DNA of 64,000 bases. Origin: JALQTD01 sp965656785. GTDB lineage: Bacteria > Bacteroidota > Bacteroidia > Flavobacteriales_D > Sanyastnellaceae. Where the stretch lies: positions 9,504 through 73,503 of the forward strand of contig CBFHLY010000018.1 in NCBI GenBank assembly GCA_965656785.1, read 5' to 3'. The notes under the pieces were generated by a model. The model had not been told where the DNA came from, did not search any database, and was given only the letters and a program-made list of their open reading frames with translations. Shown here piece by piece: positions 43,156 through 51,455 of the stretch. Position 1 is the stretch's first letter, and each line of letters begins with the position of its first letter. A program made the translations under genes and the position numbers.

Positions 43156-44099
43156 CAGTCGAGCAATCCACGTCCCACCTTGACGATGCGCTTGTCCGCC
43201 TTCATCTCGTTGAACAGTTGGTCCAAAATGCCATTGATGAAGCCCGAGCTCTTCTCGGTGCTGTAGTACTTCGAAAGTTCGATGTATTCGTTCAGCGTCA
43301 CTTTGAGCGGAATGGACTCGAAACTCCGCGCCTCGGCAAGCGCCATTTTCATCAGGATGCGATCGATGAGGGCGATGCGCTCCAAATCCCAGTTCGCAGC
43401 GGCTGACGTGATGAGTTCTTCGTTCTCTCCGGCTTGTCCGAGGGTGTTTTGGAAGAGCGTTTCCATGAACTGACGGTCGTCTTCGTCTTCGCGCCAAAGC
43501 GGCAGCAACTCCACGTCATCGTCCTCCTCCCGAATGGTTTTGATGGTCTTGATGACCATGGAAGCGCACAGGTCCAAATCGTCGTTCCAGAAAATGCTCT
43601 TGTCCTCCAACACGTCTTCAAACGGCTCGTTCTGGATCATGTGCTTGCGGAACATGCGCGTCAAGTACTCCCGGTCGTGGCGAAATCCCCGTTCTTCCGA
43701 TGCCATGTATTCCACGTACTCTTCGTGTTCAAGGAGTCCCCGGAAGACCTTCCGGAGCATCTCTTGCTGATCTCCCCAACCGATTCCCAATTCTTCGGAG
43801 GCCTTTTGCAGGTTCCGGCTGTTGGCGATGATGCGCAACGGGCGGTTGGTGACGAATTTCGTGTTGGGATTCAGGTCTTCGGGAGCTGGAAGGCGTTTTT
43901 TGCGGCCCGCTTCGATGCGCTCAATGGCCATTCCTTGCATGCTGCCGATGAGCAAAAGCAACAGCACATAGAGCTCCTGCATTTTCTGCACCGAGTGCTC
44001 CAAAGTCTTGTGGGCACGCACTGGGTCCGGATTTTCGTCCTGGTAATACCCATACAGGACGTGAAGGAGCTTGATGCGAAGTTGTCGGCGGTTCAGCAT
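43155..44099 (-). CDS. nusB: Transcription antitermination factor NusB
   Basis: NusB binds BoxA RNA with ribosomal protein S10 to prevent premature termination, mainly in rRNA operons. The C-terminal ~120 residues carry the NusB fold ('LFQNTLGQAGENEELI...NWDLERIALIDRILMKMALAE...PLKVTLNEYIELSKYYSTEKSSGFINGILDQL'). The 314-residue length reflects a ~180-residue N-terminal extension, normal in Bacteroidota but absent in E. coli NusB (139 aa). First gene of a minus-strand cluster running through DUF1573 to uvrA. A TAATTTTG box lies 17 bases upstream. Confidence 0.96.
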   Translation of the reverse strand: MLNRRQLRIKLLHVLYGYYQDENPDPVRAHKTLEHSVQKMQELYVLLLLLIGSMQGMAIERIEAGRKKRLPAPEDLNPNTKFVTNRPLRIIANSRNLQKASEELGIGWGDQQEMLRKVFRGLLEHEEYVEYMASEERGFRHDREYLTRMFRKHMIQNEPFEDVLEDKSIFWNDDLDLCASMVIKTIKTIREEDDDVELLPLWREDEDDRQFMETLFQNTLGQAGENEELITSAAANWDLERIALIDRILMKMALAEARSFESIPLKVTLNEYIELSKYYSTEKSSGFINGILDQLFNEMKADKRIVKVGRGLLD

Positions 44100-44116
44100 G
44101 TCAATGATTCGAGGTG

Positions 44117-44124
44117 CAAAATTA
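44117..44124 (-). promoter_or_regulatory. -7 box for nusB
   Basis: The minus strand reads TAATTTTG, a full consensus match, 17 bases upstream of the nusB ATG. Confidence 0.5.
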
Positions 44125-44134
44125 GGGGTTGTGC

Positions 44135-44165
44135 TTCGAATTGAATCGGCATTTTGATTCGAATT
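44135..44165. repeat. Inverted repeat in the nusB/DUF4139 divergent spacer
   Basis: TTCGAAT (44135-44141) and ATTCGAA (44157-44163) form a perfect inverted repeat, and AATTGAATC/GATTCGAATT forms an overlapping stem with one bulge. A further GATTCGA occurs at 44107-44113. It may be an operator or a transcript hairpin between the divergent genes. Confidence 0.35.
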
Positions 44166-44199
44166 TGCAATGGGGGCACGGAGGCCGCGGGTTCGGCGT

Positions 44200-44207
44200 T
44201 AGTTTTG
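44200..44207 (+). promoter_or_regulatory. -7 box for the DUF4139 gene
   Basis: TAGTTTTG matches TAnnTTTG, 18 bases upstream of the ATG at 44226. Confidence 0.48.
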
Positions 44208-44225
44208 GGCCAACTTTTCATCGCC

Positions 44226-45824
44226 ATGTTCTTTCGCATTCCCCTGCTGCTTGTTGCTGTTCTCGCTGTCCAAACCGCTTGGAGCCAGCGCTATCCGGTA
44301 CGCTACGTTGAATGGCCGGCCACCCAAGCCACTGTTTTTGGTCAAGGCGCGTGGGTCGAACACGCAGGCCAGGTCACTGGAGCGACGGGAGAGTTTGCGC
44401 TCATCCTCGATGGCATCACCCAGCAATTGGATGCGCGCACCATCCAAGTTGAGCTTCCCGAGTCGTGGCGGTTGGTCGGCACGCAATTCACCACGGGTGT
44501 ACGCCCTGAAATCTCCGAAGCGGTCGAGGCGTTTTGCGAAGCCGCACGCGAGGACATTGAAGCGTTGCGCAACACGGCATCGATGCGCGAAGCGCTCCAC
44601 GCCGTCTACGAGGAGGAATTGCTGATGATCCAATCGAATCGGAAGTTGAGCCACCAAGAAACGCTGTTGATGGAGGACATGCAGGATGCTGCTGACTTTT
44701 GGCGGAATCGTGTGAAAGAACTGAAATACAAACAGTTGGAATTGGTTCAAGAGCTCGCGGATTTGACCGGCCAAATCGAAGGCCTGGAGCAAGCGATGCG
44801 GGAGGAGCGCCAGCGTTTGTCCCGGTTCACCGGCCAAATCCGGTTGCGCATCCAAGCCGCAAACGACTCCGCGGGCCCCATCTCCGTTCGCTACCTCACC
44901 CAATCGGCGCATTGGCTCCCGGAATACGATGTGGCGATCGCCTCAGACGGCGCCATCCTGTTCGACCGGTTTGCGTCGGTGTCCCAAACCACAGGCGAAG
45001 ATTGGGAGGGCATCCCCGTGGAGTTCGTCGTGGGCAATCCCTTGAGCACGCTTGCCCCGCCGCCTTTTGAGCGCTGGGTCTTGCAGCACCGTTCCGAGGT
45101 TCGTGGCGCCATGGCCGATTCGTACTCGGAAATGGACTTCGCCCCTCAAGAGGACGACGCGATGATGTGGGACTTCGATGGCGAGGAAAGGGGGGCGGAT
45201 GCTCCCGGAATCGCGACCGACCGCTTTCGGTTCGATCCCGCCGTCGCACCCTTCGTCGTGGGCACGGGCGAGCGCGAGCGCGTGTTCATCGAATCCTTTG
45301 AGCTGCCTGGCAAGCTGAGCTATTTGTTGATGCCATACGCCTCAGACGAAGCGTTCCAGCTGGCCACTTCAGATCGTTGGGCGTCTTCCCGCTTGCTCCC
45401 GGGTCGGGTGCAGGTCGAGGCCGGGGGCGCGTTCCGCGGATGGTTCGATTTGCTGCTGCCTGCCCCGGGCGACACCTTGGTCGTTCCCATCGGACAGGAC
45501 CCTCAAGTGCGTTGCAGCCGAGAGCGGTTGGCGGATCGGTGTTCCACATCGGGCTTTGGCGGCAAGCACAAATCCGAGCAAACGTGGGTCATCGAAGTGG
45601 AGAACCTGCACAGCCGTGCGGTGGAAACCCGCATCGAAGATCGCATTCCCGTGGCTTCTCGTCCGGATGTGGTGGTCGAGCTCTTGGATGGAGATGGGGC
45701 TTCGTACGACGCATCGCAAGGGAAACTGACCTGGACGGCATCCTTGCAACCCGGTGAGCGCCGGAGCTTCACCGTCCGCTACCGGATCGAATACCCCAAG
45801 GGATTGAGCATCGTGAATTTCTGA
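44226..45824 (+). CDS. DUF4139/DUF4140 protein (mucoidy inhibitor MuiA-like)
   Basis: This 532-residue secreted protein has a signal peptide ending near T-A-W-S-Q, an N-terminal DUF4140-like strand-rich segment ('VTGATGEFALILDGITQQLDARTIQV') and a long coiled coil (about 95-205). The C-terminal DUF4139 domain contains 'ISVRYLTQSAHWLPEYDVAI' and ends 'TWTASLQPGERRSFTVRYRIEYPKG'. This is the layout of the MuiA-like family. ATG 44226 is preferred; the frame extends to 44154 without a signal sequence. The role is unknown in Bacteroidota; a surface or periplasmic location is inferred. Confidence 0.87.
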   Translation: MFFRIPLLLVAVLAVQTAWSQRYPVRYVEWPATQATVFGQGAWVEHAGQVTGATGEFALILDGITQQLDARTIQVELPESWRLVGTQFTTGVRPEISEAVEAFCEAAREDIEALRNTASMREALHAVYEEELLMIQSNRKLSHQETLLMEDMQDAADFWRNRVKELKYKQLELVQELADLTGQIEGLEQAMREERQRLSRFTGQIRLRIQAANDSAGPISVRYLTQSAHWLPEYDVAIASDGAILFDRFASVSQTTGEDWEGIPVEFVVGNPLSTLAPPPFERWVLQHRSEVRGAMADSYSEMDFAPQEDDAMMWDFDGEERGADAPGIATDRFRFDPAVAPFVVGTGERERVFIESFELPGKLSYLLMPYASDEAFQLATSDRWASSRLLPGRVQVEAGGAFRGWFDLLLPAPGDTLVVPIGQDPQVRCSRERLADRCSTSGFGGKHKSEQTWVIEVENLHSRAVETRIEDRIPVASRPDVVVELLDGDGASYDASQGKLTWTASLQPGERRSFTVRYRIEYPKGLSIVNF

Positions 45825-45828
45825 ACAG

Positions 45829-46467
45829 CTACTGCTTGAACAGCAGGATGTTCGGGGCCTCGTGGCGGTGGCCATCGGGGGTTTCGAGGGTCAAGCCATT
45901 GAAAAACAACCCGCTGCCGCTGGGCGCTTCCGCAAGTGCTTGGCGCATGGCGTCAGTGAGTTGACTCCCTTCGCTGGTGTATTGTTCGATCGTTCCGTCG
46001 ACGAGGGTGTTCAGGATGAAGCCATGCCAAATCAACTCGACGTCCTCATTCAATTCCGGAACCCAAGCCCGCAAGGTGCCCGAGGCCAGTTCTTCGGAGG
46101 TCAGTGAGTCCCCCTCCGCCGCTCTTCCGAACCGAACCACGGGCGAAGGCAGCGCTTTCACGCGAAACACCGCAGCCGAAGTTACCGCAGCTTCACCGAG
46201 TCGCATGGCCACGCTCACGGTTTCGGAATCCGGATTGGGCACGATGGACAATCCCGCATGGCGATCGCCCTTGAATTCCAGTCCGATTGCGGTGCCTCCC
46301 GTGATGCGCACGTCATCGAACGGGGCCACGCTCGTGATGTTCACGGGGTTTGCGATGCCTGCCCAGAGGAGGTTTTGGTTCAACGCAGCGACCGTGGCTT
46401 GCCCCCAACTCATGGCGGTACAGCTCGAGGTCAAGAGCAGGACGAGGGCGGTGCGGGTGAATTTCAT
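45829..46467 (-). CDS. Secreted protein resembling the GldM C-terminal domains
   Basis: This 212-residue protein has a signal peptide ending at W-G-Q and two beta domains resembling the periplasmic C-terminal half of GldM/PorM, the T9SS/gliding motor subunit. The blocks 'NQNLLWAGIANPVNITSVAP', 'FRVKALPSPVVRFG' and 'ELNEDVELIWHGFILN' follow the GldM_C pattern (FYVGVDNPV..., FRVKxVPDPVA...). The GldM transmembrane helix and helical part are missing, so it is a stand-alone C-domain protein. It may interact with T9SS cargo or receptors, or be a separate family with the same fold. Stop-to-stop with the DUF4139 gene (four bases apart). Confidence 0.72.
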   Translation of the reverse strand: MKFTRTALVLLLTSSCTAMSWGQATVAALNQNLLWAGIANPVNITSVAPFDDVRITGGTAIGLEFKGDRHAGLSIVPNPDSETVSVAMRLGEAAVTSAAVFRVKALPSPVVRFGRAAEGDSLTSEELASGTLRAWVPELNEDVELIWHGFILNTLVDGTIEQYTSEGSQLTDAMRQALAEAPSGSGLFFNGLTLETPDGHRHEAPNILLFKQ

Positions 46468-46515
46468 GAGGTGTGTGTGGATGGGCTTACGCGGTTGCCG
46501 GGAGAAGGTTCCCCC

Positions 46516-47637
46516 TCAGTCCCGTTGAAAGAGTCCCAAGGCTTCCAGGGAAGTGAGCCGCACTCCCGTGTAATAGTGGTGCAAGATGCGATCGTACGTG
46601 GCCCCTCGAAGCGCGCGTTGCATCGCGCCTTCTTGGCACAGGCCCACCCCGTGCCCAAACCCTTGCCCCATGAACCGCACTTCCCTGCCATCATCCACGG
46701 CTACGAAGTAACTGGATTGCAGGCCAAATGCGCTCCGTGCTTCGATGGCGCGAATGCGGGCTCCGCTATCGGGCAGGGCGTCGAATCGCTCGTTGGGCAG
46801 GAAAGTCGTGCGCTCGCTGGACCCCGCTCTTCGTTCGTCCAGCCAGTCCCGCCAATCTTCCGAAGGCACGGATTGGGTCCATTGGGCGTGCGGCATGGCG
46901 AGGCAGAAGGTATCGGGTACCCCGACCAAATACTCCACCGGGCGTTGCCAAACGTTTTCAGCGCCTTGAGTTTGGCCGCCACAATTCGAGTGGAAGGCCG
47001 CAGTGATGGGGCGGCCTCTTCGATCGACCAACAGCGTTCCCGCGGTGGATTCGACGGCCTGGCGCAGGGTGTCGTTCACGGTGCCAAGGCCGTGGTAAGC
47101 TTGGCAATGCACGGCATCGCACACATCGAACCCTTGCATCCGGTGGCGCCCCATGGCTTGGATGGTGTAGGTTCGGCTGACCACGGCTTGAGCGCGGTAG
47201 TATTCCGGATGGTGCCCTTTGCCGGCTTCGGCGGACAACACCCCTTGCAAGTACGTTTCGAGTTCCGCCTCCAGGACGCAGCGAATGCCGCCGGATTCGA
47301 CGAGGAAATGGAGCCGGCCGGTGTGGACCGTCGGGTATTTACCTGGCGCACGAAGCTGTACGCGGCTTTGGGGAAGGGTGGGGCGGAGGTGGACGTAATC
47401 GCGTTCTCCTTCGCCGAGGTTCAGGCGACCGTTGGCCAAGGACAAAGCGCTCTTGAGCCCCATCTCGTGGATTACCTGGCCTTGCGCATCCACCCATTCA
47501 AAGGCGCCTGAAAGGGCCGTCAGTTCCACCGAAGTGGGCAAGTTGCCCTCGAACAAACCGATGCGCACAGGCTGTTGGGACCAAACCGTTGTGAGCGAAG
47601 CCCACATCACAAGCACCACCACCAATCCCCACTTCAT
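46516..47637 (-). CDS. SpoIID/LytB-domain protein
   Basis: This 373-residue exported protein has a SpoIID domain, the lytic transglycosylase-type enzyme that cleaves denuded peptidoglycan strands in sporulating bacteria and in other lineages. Visible pieces are the signal (1-20), 'YLQGVLSAEAGKGHHPEYYRAQAVVSRTYTI', 'CDAVHCQAYHG', 'STAGTLLVDRRGRPITAAFHSNCGGQT' and the C-terminal 'MGQGFGHGVGLCQEGA'. The likely catalytic glutamate is in LSAEAG. Its ATG overlaps the lpxB stop by four bases. Bacteroidota do not sporulate, so a general wall-remodelling role is inferred. Confidence 0.92.
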   Translation of the reverse strand: MKWGLVVVLVMWASLTTVWSQQPVRIGLFEGNLPTSVELTALSGAFEWVDAQGQVIHEMGLKSALSLANGRLNLGEGERDYVHLRPTLPQSRVQLRAPGKYPTVHTGRLHFLVESGGIRCVLEAELETYLQGVLSAEAGKGHHPEYYRAQAVVSRTYTIQAMGRHRMQGFDVCDAVHCQAYHGLGTVNDTLRQAVESTAGTLLVDRRGRPITAAFHSNCGGQTQGAENVWQRPVEYLVGVPDTFCLAMPHAQWTQSVPSEDWRDWLDERRAGSSERTTFLPNERFDALPDSGARIRAIEARSAFGLQSSYFVAVDDGREVRFMGQGFGHGVGLCQEGAMQRALRGATYDRILHHYYTGVRLTSLEALGLFQRD

Positions 47638-48731
47638 GGTTCCAAGATTCCTGCGGCCACCCGGCCACCGGCACCGGGATTGCCCAACAGCTCATGCAGC
47701 GATTGGTAACCCTTCAGCTGGCGCTCGCGTTCCTTCCCTCCGCGCGCGAGTCCCTCGCTCAGGGAGGCGATGGCTTCGGGCGTGCATTCGCTTTGGATCA
47801 ATTCCGGGACCAGATCGGATTTTGCAATGAGGTTGGGCAGGCCAATGTGGCGCACGTTCGCCAGCGCGCGGGCAATCCAATACGTGAGGCGACTGGTTTT
47901 GTAGACGATGAGTTGCGGGGTGTTCAGCAAGGCGGTCTCCAAGGTGGCCGTTCCGGAGGTGACCCAGGCGAATTCGGCATCAGCAAGCAAGGGCCGCGTT
48001 GCGCCAAACACCACAGGAAACGGCACCCCGTCATACGCCGATTGGGGCTGCCCGGGTGCTCCTGCCACCACGGCTTGGTACGCATCGGGAAGGCGAGCAG
48101 CGGCGGCCAGAAGCACCGGCAGCATGTGCTTCAATTCCTGCGTGCGCGAACCTGGCAGCAAAGCGACGAGGGGACGGTCGGTCGCCAGCCCAGCGCCCGT
48201 TCGCCAATCCCGTGCGGCCTGTTCCGCCAAGTCCAACAGGGGATGCCCCACGAAGCGAACGTCCATGCCGACCGCCTCGTAAAGCGGCGTTTCGAACGGC
48301 AACGTCACGTACATCCTGTCCACATCGCGGCGAATGGACTTCAAGCGCCCTTTGCGCCAAGCCCAAATAGAAGGGGAGATGTAGTGGTGAACAACGATCC
48401 CTCGGGATTTCGCTTGGCGAGCAATGCGCAAGTTGAAGCCCGGAAAGTCCACGCCCAGGAACAAATCGGGGGCGAACGCCTCGATTTCCGACCAGCACCG
48501 GTTCAGATTTCGTCGAATCGTTCCCAGGTTTTGGACCACTTCGAGGAAGCCCATGAAGGCCAAATCCCGGTAGTGCGTGGTCACCTCAGCCCCAGCGGAC
48601 TGCATTTCCTCGCCCCCCCATCCGCGCACCTCCAAGGACGGCTCCCGCTTCAACAACTCCCGCACCACCTGCCCGGCGTACAAGTCGCCCGAGGCTTCGC
48701 CCGCCACAATGAACACTTTGCGAGGCGTCAT
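47634..48731 (-). CDS. lpxB: Lipid-A-disaccharide synthase
   Basis: LpxB joins UDP-diacylglucosamine and lipid X to make the lipid A disaccharide at the inner membrane. The 365-residue GT19 enzyme begins 'VFIVAGEASGDLYAGQVVREL' and contains 'FMGFLEVVQNL', 'DFPGFNLRIA', 'YISPSIWAWRKGR', 'LPFETPLYEAVGMDVRFVGHPLLD', 'LLPGSRTQELKHMLP' and 'VTSGTATLETALLNTPQLIVYK'. ATG 48731 overlaps the upstream gene's stop (ATGA); a longer frame to 48908 is antisense-like. Position between a small membrane protein and spoIID suggests envelope-biogenesis coupling. Confidence 0.97.
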   Translation of the reverse strand: MTPRKVFIVAGEASGDLYAGQVVRELLKREPSLEVRGWGGEEMQSAGAEVTTHYRDLAFMGFLEVVQNLGTIRRNLNRCWSEIEAFAPDLFLGVDFPGFNLRIARQAKSRGIVVHHYISPSIWAWRKGRLKSIRRDVDRMYVTLPFETPLYEAVGMDVRFVGHPLLDLAEQAARDWRTGAGLATDRPLVALLPGSRTQELKHMLPVLLAAAARLPDAYQAVVAGAPGQPQSAYDGVPFPVVFGATRPLLADAEFAWVTSGTATLETALLNTPQLIVYKTSRLTYWIARALANVRHIGLPNLIAKSDLVPELIQSECTPEAIASLSEGLARGGKERERQLKGYQSLHELLGNPGAGGRVAAGILEP

Positions 48732-49045
48732 GCGGTGTCGAGGTTGATCATTTGGAGGTAGATCACCACGGGGACGGCTGCCAAAATCACCGCCATCACC
48801 CCACGCGCAATGGCCTCCCGATTGAAGTGCAACAACCCGTAAAAGAGCACGACGTCCATGAGAACACTCACCGTGACGATGGAATCTTGGTACAGCCCAC
48901 CGTGCCAAAACACCTCCCGGATGAAAAACCCCATCGAATCATCGGTGTTCCATTGCCACCAAGCTGCCGTCAGCACGAGCCCCAAAACAGCGCCCACCAT
49001 CCCCAAACCGACGCCCAAGAGCGATTCCCGCTGCGAACGGCTCAT
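48728..49045 (-). CDS. Conserved-looking small membrane protein, 105 aa
   Basis: I do not recognise a family. The protein has three hydrophobic segments (about residues 10-33, 58-75 and 82-100), with 'FFIREVFWHGGLYQDSIVTVSVLMDVVLFYGLLHFNREAIARG' as the central part. The start ATG 49045 overlaps the surE stop as ATGA, matching the junction style of this operon; an ATG four codons upstream (49057) is possible. Its stop overlaps lpxB in the same way. Tight packing between surE and lpxB suggests a real, co-expressed protein with a role in the envelope. Confidence 0.8.
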   Translation of the reverse strand: MSRSQRESLLGVGLGMVGAVLGLVLTAAWWQWNTDDSMGFFIREVFWHGGLYQDSIVTVSVLMDVVLFYGLLHFNREAIARGVMAVILAAVPVVIYLQMINLDTA

Positions 49046-49815
49046 GACCAATTCCATTGATTCAACCGCGCAATGGCGTGGTGGGCGGTCAAGTCAAATT
49101 GCGTTGGAACCACGCTCACGTAACCGTGCTTCAACGCCCATTCGTCCGTGTCTTCTCCGTGATCGGGGTTCGTGAATTGGCCACTCATCCAGTAGTAGGT
49201 GCTGCCCCCGGGCGATTGCCGCTCTTCGAACGCTTCCTCCCAATAGCCCGCCGATTGCCGGCAGACCTTGATGCCCTTGATTTCGGACCAAGGCCGCTTC
49301 GGAATGTTGACGTTCAAACACGTTCCACCGGGCAATCCGTGTTCGAGGACTTGTGGCACCACCCGCTTCACCGCTTCCCGAGCCGCCGAGAAGTCGGCGG
49401 TTTTTGCATGGTCGAGCAAGCTGAACCCGATGGAGGGGATGCCCTCGAGCGCCCCTTCCACAGCGGCCGACATCGTCCCGCTGTAAATGACGTTGATGGA
49501 ACTGTTGGAGCCGTGGTTGATGCCGCTCACCAACAAGTCAGGCTTGCGGTGCAAGATCCGATGAATGGCCAACTTCACGCAGTCCACGGGCGTTCCAGTT
49601 GTCGAATGCGCGCGCACCCCTTCCACAGGAAAATAGGCTTCCTCCATCCGCAGGATGTTACCGATGGTCACTGCGTGTCCCATGCCCGATTGCGGGCTGT
49701 CGGGCGCAACCACCCACACGTCGCCAAAGGCCACCATTTCACTCGCCAAGGCGACGATGCCCGGGGCCGTAATGCCGTCGTCGTTGACGACCAAGATCAA
49801 CGGGCGATCATGCAT
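49042..49815 (-). CDS. surE: 5'/3'-nucleotidase SurE
   Basis: SurE is a metal-dependent nucleoside monophosphate phosphatase linked to stationary-phase survival. The 257-residue protein has the signature VVNDDGI (metal ligands Asp12 and Asp13), 'VAPDSPQSGMGHAVTI' and 'SGINHGSNSSINVIYSGTMSAAVEG', all in the expected order. It overlaps pepD by 8 bases upstream and the small membrane protein gene by 4 bases downstream, making it the second gene of a five-gene operon. Confidence 0.96.
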   Translation of the reverse strand: MHDRPLILVVNDDGITAPGIVALASEMVAFGDVWVVAPDSPQSGMGHAVTIGNILRMEEAYFPVEGVRAHSTTGTPVDCVKLAIHRILHRKPDLLVSGINHGSNSSINVIYSGTMSAAVEGALEGIPSIGFSLLDHAKTADFSAAREAVKRVVPQVLEHGLPGGTCLNVNIPKRPWSEIKGIKVCRQSAGYWEEAFEERQSPGGSTYYWMSGQFTNPDHGEDTDEWALKHGYVSVVPTQFDLTAHHAIARLNQWNWS

Positions 49816-51274
49816 GGGAAGCGGGGATGCGGGTCAAAGCGTCAAGCAGGTAGCCCCAAAATTTCTGGACCGAGCTGATTTGCACGCGCTCATCGGGGCT
49901 GTGCGCTCCACGGATGTTGGGTCCGAAGCTCACCATGTCCATCGCGGGGTAATTCGTGCCCAAAATGCCGCATTCCAAACCCGCATGACAGGCCAAAACA
50001 TTCGGCTGTTCCGCATAACGCTCAACGTACAAGTCCTTCAACAACGACACGATGGCCGAGTGGGGATTGGGCGTCCAACCGGGATAGCTGCCGCTGAATT
50101 CCGTGTCCAGTCCCGCAAGGGCGAAGGCCGCTTGAATGCTGCGGGCGTGGTCCCATTTTTCCGTGTCCACGCTGCTTCGGCAGAGGCATTGAATGGTCAC
50201 GGCGCCGTCGCCGACTTGGACGCGGGCGAGGTTGTTCGAGGTTTGGACCAAATCGTCCAAATCCGGGCTCATGCGGTGGATGCCGACCGGACACGCTTGA
50301 ATGGCCAGCAACAGCGCCTCTTGCGTGGCTTCGGGCAAGGCCTGTGCGGGCGTGGGAGCCTCGGCCATCACCAAGGCCAAATCCGGATCCGTGGTCGCGT
50401 ATTCGGCCCGCACGCCTTCGAAATAAGCTGCCAGCGCTTCCTTGAAATCGGCCACGTCTTCATTTGCCAAGGCCAAAAGCGCCGACGATTCCCGGGGAAT
50501 GGCATTGCGCAAGCCGCCGCCATCGATGGACGCGATGCGGAAATCGACTTGGTCGGAGGCCGCGAGCAGCAGCCGGTTCATGATTTTGTTCGCGTTCGCG
50601 ATGCCTTTGTGGATGTCCATTCCCGAGTGGCCTCCGCTTCCGCCCTTGACGGTCAACGTCAGGCCGGCCGTGCCTTCTGCGACGTCTTCGGCAGCGTATC
50701 GGCACGTCGACGTGACGTCCACCCCACCCGCGCAACCGATGCTGATTTCGTCGTCGTCCTCCGTGTCGAGGTTGAGCAGGATGGAACCCGAGAGGAACCC
50801 GCCTTGAAGGCCCAACGCTCCGGTCATCCCGGTTTCTTCGTCGATGGTGAACAAGGCTTCCAACGCCGGATGCGGAATGTCGCTCGCGTCGAGCAGGCCG
50901 AGGATCGCCGCCACGCCGATGCCGTTGTCAGCGCCCAGGGTGGTGCCCTCGGCTTTGACCCAGTCGCCGTCGATGCGCATGCGGATGCCTTCCGTCATGA
51001 AATCGAAATCGGTGTCGTTGTTCTTTTGGCACACCATGTCGAGGTGGCTCTGCAGCACGACCGTTTCGCGGTTTTCCATTCCCGCTGTAGCGGGCTTCTT
51101 GATCAACACGTTGCCCACTTCGTCGAGCGCGGTTTTCAGGTTGCGGCTGCGCCCGAATTCCATCACCCATTCGACCACGCGGTCTTCGTGTTTCGAGGGG
51201 CGGGGGATGGCGTTGAGGGCGGCGAAGTGCTTCCAGAGGGCTTGGGGTTCGAGGGCGGCGATGGCTGAGCTCAT
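49808..51274 (-). CDS. pepD: Aminoacyl-histidine dipeptidase (M20C)
   Basis: This 488-residue cytosolic metallopeptidase of family M20C hydrolyses Xaa-His and other dipeptides. The co-catalytic zinc motifs are visible: SHLDMV with His77 and Asp79, 'TTLGADNGIGVA' with the bridging aspartate, 'FTIDEETGMTGA' with the catalytic and metal-binding glutamates, 'LNLDTEDDDE', and a C-terminal His in 'CHAGLECG'. A lid domain separates the two catalytic halves. First gene of the pepD-surE-X-lpxB-spoIID operon; promoter TAAATTTG lies 16 bases upstream, divergent from parE. Confidence 0.96.
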   Translation of the reverse strand: MSSAIAALEPQALWKHFAALNAIPRPSKHEDRVVEWVMEFGRSRNLKTALDEVGNVLIKKPATAGMENRETVVLQSHLDMVCQKNNDTDFDFMTEGIRMRIDGDWVKAEGTTLGADNGIGVAAILGLLDASDIPHPALEALFTIDEETGMTGALGLQGGFLSGSILLNLDTEDDDEISIGCAGGVDVTSTCRYAAEDVAEGTAGLTLTVKGGSGGHSGMDIHKGIANANKIMNRLLLAASDQVDFRIASIDGGGLRNAIPRESSALLALANEDVADFKEALAAYFEGVRAEYATTDPDLALVMAEAPTPAQALPEATQEALLLAIQACPVGIHRMSPDLDDLVQTSNNLARVQVGDGAVTIQCLCRSSVDTEKWDHARSIQAAFALAGLDTEFSGSYPGWTPNPHSAIVSLLKDLYVERYAEQPNVLACHAGLECGILGTNYPAMDMVSFGPNIRGAHSPDERVQISSVQKFWGYLLDALTRIPASHA

Positions 51275-51290
51275 GGATGGGGTTTTGGGC

Positions 51291-51298
51291 CAAATTTA
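51291..51298 (-). promoter_or_regulatory. -7 box for the pepD operon
   Basis: The minus strand reads TAAATTTG, a full consensus match, 16 bases upstream of the pepD ATG. Confidence 0.5.
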
Positions 51299-51440
51299 CA
51301 ACCGCCAACCTCCCCGCCCGAATCCGCCAAGCCAACGCCTGCAAACTCCGGACCTCCGTCCGTGAAGTGGAGGGGTCGGGGTCGGTTGCGTTGTGGATAA
51401 TTTGGCCTTCCACAGCAGCCCGCGCTTCGCAAGAAGGCAG

Positions 51441-51448
51441 TAAGTTTG
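51441..51448 (+). promoter_or_regulatory. -7 box for parE
   Basis: TAAGTTTG matches TAnnTTTG, seven bases upstream of the parE ATG at 51456. Confidence 0.5.
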
Positions 51449-51455
51449 AAGCGAG

